Below the pieces are notes generated by a model. The model was given only the letters and a program-made list of their open reading frames with translations, was not told the origin of the DNA and made no database searches. Positions 35,387-40,317 of a stretch of DNA of 40,317 nt are shown one piece after another. Position numbers and translations under genes: made by a program. The stretch's first letter is position 1; the number at the start of each line of letters is the position of its first letter. Source of the stretch: DATJGF01 sp035495315 (lineage in GTDB: Bacteria; Verrucomicrobiota; Verrucomicrobiia; Limisphaerales; UBA8199); the NCBI GenBank assembly GCA_035495315.1, contig DATJGF010000152.1:1-40317 (forward strand). The letters are read 5' to 3'.

Positions 35387-35869
35387 TCAGCCGGCCACCC
35401 TGCGATTTACACGTTGGCTCACTTCATCCAGGAGCTCTTGGAAGCGCCCACGGTGGACCCGCGTGAGTTTGTGTTCCTCTTCGAAATGGATATCGCCGTG
35501 TTCGCCGATCATATAGGCATCACATTCCAGCAGAACTTGAGCGGTGGAGTCCAATGCATGCAGGAAGACCTTGATGCGGATCCAGACTTTCTTGCCGGAC
35601 CAATCACCGTAGACCAGGGTATTCATCCCTGTCCCCTCTTTCTCGAAGACAAGTGGGCCGCCTCGGGGCGGCGTCATTTGATAACCATGTTCCGTAAATA
35701 CGGCTTGTGTCGCCGCCTCGACTTGGGAGAGCGATCGATCGCTGATGACCACCGAAGCCAGGCGGGATGATCCGGTGCTGGGGTGTGAGCGACATCCCGC
35801 CGACACCAAAATGAAAACAGGTAACAACAGAGAAAAGCCTCGGGCAGGCATGGGGAGAGGCAAACGCAT
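35387..35869 (-). CDS. Probable lipoprotein of unknown function
   Basis: From ATG 35869 the protein has 160 residues (a start at 35905 is possible). The N-terminus MRLPLPMPARGFSLLLPVF is followed by ILVSAGC, a signal peptide with a lipobox-like end (Ser at -3 is not ideal). The mature part is mixed alpha/beta: RSLSQVEAATQAVFTEHGYQ, LVFEKEGTGMNTLVYGDWS, VWIRIKVFLHAL and LLECDAYMIGEHGD, ending in an amphipathic helix. This pattern of a helix followed by strands is seen in many small lipoproteins of this group. No homologue recognised. Confidence 0.75.
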   Translation of the reverse strand: MRLPLPMPARGFSLLLPVFILVSAGCRSHPSTGSSRLASVVISDRSLSQVEAATQAVFTEHGYQMTPPRGGPLVFEKEGTGMNTLVYGDWSGKKVWIRIKVFLHALDSTAQVLLECDAYMIGEHGDIHFEEEHKLTRVHRGRFQELLDEVSQRVNRRVAG

Positions 35870-35962
35870 CGACACGTTATTAAAGGGGCTTGGCACCAGA
35901 AGCAATGATGCTTTTTAGGATTGCCATCGAGAGCGCCTGGATACCACACTGCGTGCAAGCTT

Positions 35963-36178
35963 ATGCGACCTCTCATGCCTCTGTTGCTCGCGGCAGCCCT
36001 TTCTTTGCCCGGCGTCTCCGTGGCCTCAACCAGCAGATCTCCTCATAGCCCCACCAAGTGGGCTTTGTTCGGTCTCGGCGGCAAGCATAGCAACAGAACA
36101 CCCAAAACCGCTAAAGTTCCTAAGACCGCCAAAACGCCTAAAGCCAAGAAGGCGAAAAAGGCCCAGCGGAGCAAGTAG
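35963..36178 (+). CDS. Tiny exported protein with Lys-rich repeat tail
   Basis: From ATG 35963 the protein has 71 residues: signal peptide MRPLMPLLLAAALSLPGVSVAS, a short linker with KWALFGLGGKHSN, and a tail of about 30 residues in repeats of the form K-T-A-K / P-K-T / K-A-K-K-A, resembling histone H1-type tails. The frame also opens with a TTG at 35921, which is less likely. Predicted to be strongly basic (about 15 Lys/Arg in the last 30 residues) and exported, so it could bind the cell wall, LPS or nucleic acids outside. It faces the cytochrome gene tail-to-tail. No family was recognised. Confidence 0.6.
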   Translation: MRPLMPLLLAAALSLPGVSVASTSRSPHSPTKWALFGLGGKHSNRTPKTAKVPKTAKTPKAKKAKKAQRSK

Positions 36179-36254
36179 CCTGACGAGGTCTGATGATTTA
36201 CGGTGGATGCCCCTTCTTTCGGGCGTGTTGGTCTCTCGTTGCACAAAACCTGTC

Positions 36255-36638
36255 TTAATCGTTCAACGACCGCACAAAGGCGATCAGAGCCTGGACGTCA
36301 GCGTCGGTCAGCTTTCTGCCAAAACTTGGCATTTCGCCCTTAATGCCATTTTTGATCAGGGAGGCGATGCGGCCATCGGACTTGGTTAGGCCATGGAGAT
36401 CTGGGCCTTCATCGCCCCGCGCATCGTTGCCGTGGCAGTGCGCACAATTGAGCATGAAGAGGGTATAGCCCCGATTCTCCGCTGTGCCGTCGCGCGGTAT
36501 CGACACTGCTTCCGCCGCCCTGGCTGCGGGGGTTTCTTTTGGCTGTATGATTTCGCCGGTGGCGAAAGCGAACGCAACGGCCGCCAGCCCTGAAGCCGTT
36601 CCCAGGATGATCCCCTTGCTCTGGAGAGAAATTTTCAT
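36255..36638 (-). CDS. Exported monoheme cytochrome c
   Basis: A 127-residue class I cytochrome c. An N-terminal hydrophobic segment (GIILGTASGLAAVAFAFA) serves as signal or anchor. The heme motif is CAHCH (Cys65, Cys68, His69) in NCAHCHGNDARGDEGPDLHG; the distal ligand is Met103 in GEMPSFGRKL. The C-terminal helix is TDADVQALIAFVRSL. It would carry electrons in the periplasm. It is the last gene of the three-gene minus-strand operon, 4 nt after the DUF2231 stop. Redox partner is not evident in the window. Confidence 0.95.
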   Translation of the reverse strand: MKISLQSKGIILGTASGLAAVAFAFATGEIIQPKETPAARAAEAVSIPRDGTAENRGYTLFMLNCAHCHGNDARGDEGPDLHGLTKSDGRIASLIKNGIKGEMPSFGRKLTDADVQALIAFVRSLND

Positions 36639-36642
36639 GAGG

Positions 36643-37065
36643 TCACCTGCCGATAATCATTTCCCCGCCCCAAAAGCCAGCCGCCATCATCGCCGCGAGG
36701 GTGAGCGAGGCGAGCGCGAGATAGCAGGCCTGCGCTGGCAGCGATGCGCGTTCACGCATCACCAACCGCCAGACGGCCAGTCCAATCAAAAGCCCGAACG
36801 CGGGCCAGATGAAATAGTGATGGAGTGCCAAGAGGCCTCGCCCCAAAAGTATTCCTTTGCTCAGGATGATCCCTGAAAGCACTGCCATGGGTGCGACCGA
36901 CGCAGCAATGAGCAATGAATAAAATCCCAGGGCACGGAACTCGCGGCCTCGGAGTTCACCACGCCACCAAAATCCGGCGTGGTCGAAGGCAACCGATACG
37001 AACAGCAATGCGATTGGGAAATGCGTCGCGCCACCGTGCATGCGGGCCCAGAAGGTTTGGTTCAT
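36643..37065 (-). CDS. DUF2231 integral membrane protein
   Basis: A 140-residue protein with about four transmembrane segments (around HFPIALLFVSVAFDHAGF, FYSLLIAASVAPMAVLSG, HYFIWPAFGLLIGLAVWR and YLALASLTLAAMMAAGF). Histidines at the start of helices (MHGGATHFPIAL, LLALHHYFIW) are the pattern of DUF2231, thought to bind heme or quinone. The genes on either side (phosphoesterase 21 nt upstream, cytochrome c 4 nt downstream) show co-transcription. A membrane redox relay to the cytochrome is plausible but inferred. Confidence 0.85.
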   Translation of the reverse strand: MNQTFWARMHGGATHFPIALLFVSVAFDHAGFWWRGELRGREFRALGFYSLLIAASVAPMAVLSGIILSKGILLGRGLLALHHYFIWPAFGLLIGLAVWRLVMRERASLPAQACYLALASLTLAAMMAAGFWGGEMIIGR

Positions 37066-37086
37066 AGAAGCTTGGGGGACCCGTCC

Positions 37087-38094
37087 TCAACCGAGTTTTG
37101 CATCGACGACTGCAAGACTCTTATTGCTCTCGACATAGTTCACTTCGGTTATACCCAACACCGTGGGAAGTATTTCCGGCGCCACCTTCATCGGGCCGGG
37201 CTTGGGGGCAGAGCCCGGCGCGGGCTGAGGAAAAGCGGTAGAGGTGGCGGTGTGAAAGGTCACATTACCCTCGACCTTTTTCAGTGTCTGGTGGATGTGA
37301 CCGTTGAGCACTGTGACTGAGCCAAAGCGTTTCAAAAGACTGAGCGCGCGTTCTGCGTCTTGCGTGCCCCAACCCCACTGCGGATAAATTGACCACAACG
37401 GCACGTGCGCAAACACGACGATGGGGGTGCTGGTGGAAAGGCCGCTTACATCGTCTTTCAGCCAGGCAAGCTGGTCTTCGCCGAGCCTTCCCAGGGCGCC
37501 CTCGGCAATGTTCATTACATTGACCAGACCGATGAAATGCACGCCGCGTTGGTCGAAACTGAACCAGCCATCGCCTTTCGTGCCTTTGCCGTAGCGCGCG
37601 CGGTATTCCTTGCCGCCGTCACTAATCACGTCGTGTTCGCCAGGGACGTAAAAGACGTGTCCCGCTTTGGTGGTTTTAAGCATTTGATCCAGCGTGTCGA
37701 ATTCCGCCGGGTCGGATAGGTGCGACAGATCGCCGGTGTGCAGGATGAAATCCGGCGGAGTGGGCAGGGCGTTAATCCTGGCGATGGCCTGCTTAAGCGT
37801 GCCGACGACGTCGGTGTTTGCCGGTTTGTTAAAACCGATATGGCTGTCGCTGATCTGGACGAAGCCGAAGTCTCCACGAGCGGAACTCTCGGCGGCGAGC
37901 GCGGCGGTCGGGCTTAATATGTTTGAGCCGAGCACACCACCGGTAACGGTCCAGAGCATTCCTGTGCCCGCCCAGGCCATGCACTTCAAAAAGCCGCGCC
38001 GGTCAACGCCGTCGTGCGCCGCGTCGTGGTCAATGTGATCCGCTTCGGCGGTTAAGAACCGAACTTCGCAGATTTGTTTTGGTGCGTTTTTCAT
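37087..38094 (-). CDS. Tat-exported calcineurin-like metallophosphoesterase
   Basis: A 335-residue protein. Near residue 32 there is a twin-arginine signal (DRRGFLKCMAWAGTGMLW) after an unusually long, His/Asp-rich N-region. Metallophosphoesterase motifs: D-x-H in ISDSHIG, GD in HTGDLSH, GEHD (GNHD variant), H in VVFAHVPLW, and GHIH in LNGHIHQ. Tat export usually means that the metal cofactor is inserted in the cytoplasm. First gene of the operon with DUF2231 and cytochrome c. There is a possible promoter just upstream (GGGAATAAA-N15-GTCT at 38119-38146), which would give a leader of about 20 nt. No SD precedes the ATG. Substrate unknown. Confidence 0.93.
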   Translation of the reverse strand: MKNAPKQICEVRFLTAEADHIDHDAAHDGVDRRGFLKCMAWAGTGMLWTVTGGVLGSNILSPTAALAAESSARGDFGFVQISDSHIGFNKPANTDVVGTLKQAIARINALPTPPDFILHTGDLSHLSDPAEFDTLDQMLKTTKAGHVFYVPGEHDVISDGGKEYRARYGKGTKGDGWFSFDQRGVHFIGLVNVMNIAEGALGRLGEDQLAWLKDDVSGLSTSTPIVVFAHVPLWSIYPQWGWGTQDAERALSLLKRFGSVTVLNGHIHQTLKKVEGNVTFHTATSTAFPQPAPGSAPKPGPMKVAPEILPTVLGITEVNYVESNKSLAVVDAKLG

Positions 38095-38118
38095 ATGTTT
38101 TGATTTTGTTTAGAGTCC

Positions 38119-38146
38119 AGACCGGCTGAGTTGCGGTTTTATTCCC
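38119..38146 (-). promoter_or_regulatory. Putative ECF promoter for the phosphoesterase operon
   Basis: On the minus strand: GGGAATAAA (38146 to 38138), 15 nt, GTCT (38122 to 38119). The motif, spacing and final element are the same as the plus-strand copy before the sigma gene. The inferred start of transcription is about 20 nt before the phosphoesterase ATG. Confidence 0.7.
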
Positions 38147-38243
38147 GGACACAGAAAAGGTGATTTCGGGAGTAAATCGTTGAGCAACCCAGAGGACGCT
38201 TTTCAAGTTTGTCTTCACGCGAGAGTGATTTGTCTGATGATCG

Positions 38244-38271
38244 GGACAACGGCGGCAGAGGGTTTATTCCT
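38244..38271 (-). promoter_or_regulatory. Third copy of the ECF-type motif, minus strand
   Basis: On the minus strand: AGGAATAAA (38271 to 38263), 15 nt, GTCC (38247 to 38244). It is back-to-back with the plus-strand copy, 20 nt apart. It would make a leader of about 140 nt for the phosphoesterase operon, or a separate small transcript. Confidence 0.45.
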
Positions 38272-38291
38272 GGTGGGCCAAAATTATTTTT

Positions 38292-38319
38292 GGGAATAAA
38301 GTTGCGGGAAGATTGGTCT
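38292..38319 (+). promoter_or_regulatory. Putative autoregulatory ECF promoter of the sigma gene
   Basis: GGGAATAAA (38292-38300), 15 nt, GTCT (38316-38319), then about 30 nt to the GTG start of the sigma gene with AAAGG in between. Because the -10-like GTCT overlaps the TTG at 38313, that TTG cannot be the start if this promoter is used. Confidence 0.7.
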
Positions 38320-38354
38320 TGCATATTGGCGGCACCGGTAGCAAAAGGTGCGCA

Positions 38355-38888
38355 GTGGACGACCAGGAACGATCGGAGTTGTTTGAACAGAGGGTGCTGC
38401 CGCATTTGGATGCGGCCTATAACCTCGCTCGTTGGCTGGCCGGCAATGACCACGACGCGCAAGACGTCGCGCAGGAGGCGTGCCTGCGCGCTTTCAAGTT
38501 CTTTGGAAGCTTCCGCGGGGAAAACGCGCGCGCCTGGCTGCTGTCAATTGTTCGGAATACCTTTTACACGTGGTGGCGCAAGAATCGTCCCACGCAACAA
38601 ATGGTGGAGATCGATGATGAAACTTTGGACATGGAAGATCCTTCGGCGATCGCGGAAGCGGTTAATCCCCAGTTTGCGGATGCGGACGCGGTGCGCCGGG
38701 CCATCGCCGGTTTGCCGGTGGAGTTTCGCGAAATTGTAATTTTACGAGAGATGGAAGGATTCAGTTACAAAGAAATCGCCGAACTGGCCGAAGTCCCCAT
38801 CGGCACGGTCATGTCGCGACTGGCGCGTGCGCGCAAACTGTTGCAACAGACCCTTACCGCGACGTTTAACCCGGGGAGCCAACGATGA
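38355..38888 (+). CDS. ECF RNA polymerase sigma factor
   Basis: A 177-residue group 4 sigma factor from GTG 38355, preceded by AAAGG 7 nt upstream. Region 2 (about 15-80) contains DAQDVAQEACLRAFKFFGSF and ARAWLLSIVRNTFYTWWRK. Region 4 (about 110-170) contains LPVEFREIVILREMEGFSYK, EIAELAEVPIGTVMSRLARA and the recognition helix. The acidic linker (EIDDETLDMEDPSAIAE) is longer than usual. A TTG-started version from 38313 adds 14 residues with no family similarity. Overlaps the anti-sigma start by ATGA (38885-38888). It probably recognises the GGGAATAAA-N15-GTC motifs in the divergent region. Confidence 0.95.
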   Translation: MDDQERSELFEQRVLPHLDAAYNLARWLAGNDHDAQDVAQEACLRAFKFFGSFRGENARAWLLSIVRNTFYTWWRKNRPTQQMVEIDDETLDMEDPSAIAEAVNPQFADADAVRRAIAGLPVEFREIVILREMEGFSYKEIAELAEVPIGTVMSRLARARKLLQQTLTATFNPGSQR

Positions 38889-39655
38889 ACTGTGGGCAAG
38901 CCAAATCGCTCATTGGACCGTACGCGGATGGTGAATTGGAAGCTTCAGCCATTGTTGACCTCGAGAAACACATTCGTGACTGCTCCGCCTGCGCCGTTGC
39001 CTGGCGCAATCTGCAAGTTTTGAGGAAGACGGTGAAACAGGACGTCCTCTACTTCACGGCGCCGACGGAATTGCGGCAGCGGATAAAGGCAGGATTGCCT
39101 TCTCGCAGGAGAGCGATCGCAGAGCAGCCCGCCTGGAGTTGGAACTGGCTCACGACCGCGGTATCGGGTGCGTTTGCGCTTTGTCTGGCCCTGCTACTGA
39201 TGGTGATGCAGACTCACCCTTCGTCAGAACAGCAACTCGAACGGGAGATCGTTTCGAGCCACGTGCGCTCGCTGATGCCCGGCCATTCCCTCGACGTAGC
39301 GTCCAGCGATCAGCACACGGTTAAACCATGGTTCAACGGCAAACTCGACTTCTCGCCGCCGGTTAAAGATTTGGCCGCGCAAGAGTTTCCGCTGGTCGGG
39401 GGCCGGCTTGACTATGTAGGCGGACGCAGTGTGGCGGCGCTGGTTTTTCAACGCCATAAGCACATCATCAATGTTTTCGTTTGGCCGGTTAGCGAAGAGA
39501 ACTCGCTGCCCACAGTAATTACACCTCGCCAAGGCTACAACTTGATCCGCTGGTGCGACGCAGGCATGATTTTTTGGGCAGTTTCCGACTTGAACCAAAA
39601 GGAGTTGATGGAATTTGGTCAGGACTTTGCCGCCGGAAAACCAGTTACGCCATAA
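38885..39655 (+). CDS. Membrane anti-sigma factor with zinc-finger (zf-HC2) domain
   Basis: A 256-residue protein starting with an anti-sigma zf-HC2 domain: Cys3, then His29-x3-Cys33-x2-Cys36 in KHIRDCSACAVAW. A basic linker (SRRRAIAEQ) leads to one transmembrane helix at about 88-108 (LTTAVSGAFALCLALLLMVM). The periplasmic part of about 145 residues has strands such as VAALVFQRHKHIINVFVWPV and RWCDAGMIFWAVSDLNQKEL and no known sensor domain, similar to many anti-sigma outer domains of the DUF3379 kind. The ATGA overlap with the sigma gene gives coupled translation. It would sequester the sigma factor at the membrane until an external signal arrives. Confidence 0.93.
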   Translation: MNCGQAKSLIGPYADGELEASAIVDLEKHIRDCSACAVAWRNLQVLRKTVKQDVLYFTAPTELRQRIKAGLPSRRRAIAEQPAWSWNWLTTAVSGAFALCLALLLMVMQTHPSSEQQLEREIVSSHVRSLMPGHSLDVASSDQHTVKPWFNGKLDFSPPVKDLAAQEFPLVGGRLDYVGGRSVAALVFQRHKHIINVFVWPVSEENSLPTVITPRQGYNLIRWCDAGMIFWAVSDLNQKELMEFGQDFAAGKPVTP

Positions 39656-39970
39656 TCCGCTAAGTGGTTGGAAACGGGCAACTCGGCGCGTGGCATCGCG
39701 AAGACGAACATCGAATTGAACATTGAAGCATTGAACATCGAACATCGAACAGTTCGATGTTCAATTCAATACTCCTCCCTTGTCTCCTTACGTCGTCACC
39801 TACAGCGCACGTCGAACATTGAACTGAACAGAGATTGTTATTCATGAGGAAAGGTTAGCGCGGCGGGTGGTGAGAGTCTTCTTAGCCGGAAGGGGTTTGT
39901 TTTAAGAAGGCTGAATCAAGGGTTACAAAGGGAACAATGGGCGACGGTGAGGCGAACGAACAAACTTGGA
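39656..39970. other. Gene-free stretch between anti-sigma and integrase genes
   Basis: No gene was seen in these 315 bp. It holds GAACATC-type repeats (listed separately). No attC or attI-like pair (GTTRRRY with its RYYYAAC partner) was found. Confidence 0.6.
39703..39826. repeat. GAACATC/GAACATT heptamer repeats with internal hairpin
   Basis: Units GAACATC, GAACATT, GAACATC, GAACATC lie at 39703-39750, and an inverted copy follows. A 14-bp perfect inverted repeat (39730-39743 and 39752-39765, loop 8 nt) could form a strong hairpin about 75 nt after the anti-sigma stop and may serve as its 3' end. One more diverged unit lies at 39812-39826. Confidence 0.7.
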
Positions 39971-40317
39971 TTAAAGGCAATCTAGCGGGCTCTTAGCTTC
40001 TTTGAGCGTTAAGGTAGGGACGGTCTGGAGGTAAATCATAGTGGTTTTGATGTCGGTGTGGCCGAGGAGCCGCTGGATGGTTTGGAGGTCGTAATCTGCC
40101 ATGAGGAGATGACTGGCAAAGGTATGGCGAAACGTGTGAGGGGAAACACGCTTGGTGATGGCGGCCGAAGCGGCGGCCTGTTTAACGGCAGCCTGGACGT
40201 GTGACTCGTGCAGGTGGTATCGACGCATTTCACGGGGGCCAGCCAGGAAGGTGAGCTTTTGTGCAGGAAAGAACCATTGCCAGATGAACTCGCGAGCGGC
40301 GTTTTTATATTTTTTTT
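39971..40317 (-). CDS. Integron-type tyrosine recombinase (IntI-like), C-terminal part
   Basis: The frame is open from the right edge of the window to the TAA at 39971, giving the last about 115 residues. It carries the catalytic C-terminal motifs: H-x-x-R-H as HTFRHTFASHLL, LLGHTD with the second His, and the nucleophile Tyr in TTMIYLQ. The preceding NAAREFIWQWFFPAQKL, the RRYHLHESHVQAAVKQAA block and the ending KSPLDCL match the layout of integron integrases (WQ..FP..., RRHHLHES..., SPLD) better than XerC/D. An ATG at 40228 is inside this frame and is not the start. The N-terminal domain and the IntI-specific insert lie outside the window, so IntI is likely rather than proven. Confidence 0.85.
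   Translation of the reverse strand, partial: KKYKNAAREFIWQWFFPAQKLTFLAGPREMRRYHLHESHVQAAVKQAAASAAITKRVSPHTFRHTFASHLLMADYDLQTIQRLLGHTDIKTTMIYLQTVPTLTLKEAKSPLDCL

Noticed and set aside
38313..38354. TTG start for the sigma factor giving 14 more residues
   Set aside because: The added residues lack family similarity and the codon overlaps the putative -10 element; GTG 38355 has an AAAGG site.
39656..39970. Possible attC/attI site beside the IntI-like gene
   Set aside because: No GTTRRRY/RYYYAAC pair with the right spacing was found; the hairpin present is made of GAACATC repeats.
1..40317. CRISPR array
   Set aside because: No direct repeats of 23-40 nt with regular spacers were seen; the only tandem repeats have 7-8 nt periods.

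Overview
The window looks like a chromosomal segment from a free-living bacterium of the Planctomycetota-Verrucomicrobiota group, most likely Verrucomicrobiota (Pedosphaera/Limisphaerales-like). This is inferred from gene content: a PSCyt/PSD1 (DUF1549/DUF1553) gene next to a Tat-exported DUF1501 gene, a secreted FG-GAP protein, an exported PQQ-like propeller, a DUF6580 membrane protein, frequent GTG/TTG or weak-SD starts, and 7-8 nt degenerate tandem repeats between genes. No 16S rRNA or other decisive marker is present.

Layout. 1-505: the 5' part of a tyrosine integrase (cut by the left edge) sits just beyond the 3' end of tRNA-Asn(GTT), as in a tRNA-targeted integrative element. 723-5117 (minus): housekeeping genes mutM, a phosphoribosyltransferase, pyrH, tsf and rpsB; frr does not follow pyrH. 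5372-10212 (plus): a DegP-like protease without PDZ, a large exported protein, panD and an unknown protein. 10441-19943 (plus): a GH38 alpha-mannosidase, the PSD1/DUF1501 pair closed by a hairpin terminator, a small unknown protein and a PQQ-like propeller. 20196-27887 (minus): a secreted FG-GAP protein, a serine beta-lactamase-fold hydrolase overlapping a YjbQ gene, a coiled-coil/TPR protein, and an RluA pseudouridine synthase followed by a zinc alcohol dehydrogenase carrying a repeat-derived insert. 27993-30640 (plus): DUF6580 protein, YfcE-like phosphoesterase, CHRD protein. 30831-34348 (minus): a Spinster-family MFS transporter overlapping, by ATGA, an Aas-like acyltransferase/acyl-activating fusion. 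34661-36178: RRM protein, probable lipoprotein, tiny Lys-rich exported protein. 36255-39655: a minus-strand operon (Tat metallophosphoesterase, DUF2231 membrane protein, cytochrome c) divergent from an ECF sigma/anti-sigma pair. 39971-end: the C-terminal part of an integron-type integrase, cut by the right edge.

The two strongest systems are: (1) the Spinster-Aas pair, which looks like a phylogenetically independent counterpart of the E. coli LplT-Aas lysophospholipid recycling pair; and (2) the ECF divergon, where three copies of a GGGAATAAA-N15-GTC motif with identical spacing lie between the sigma gene and the redox operon, two of them well placed to drive the two transcripts. A third theme is a set of 7-8 nt degenerate tandem repeats between genes and, in one case, in frame inside an alcohol dehydrogenase gene.
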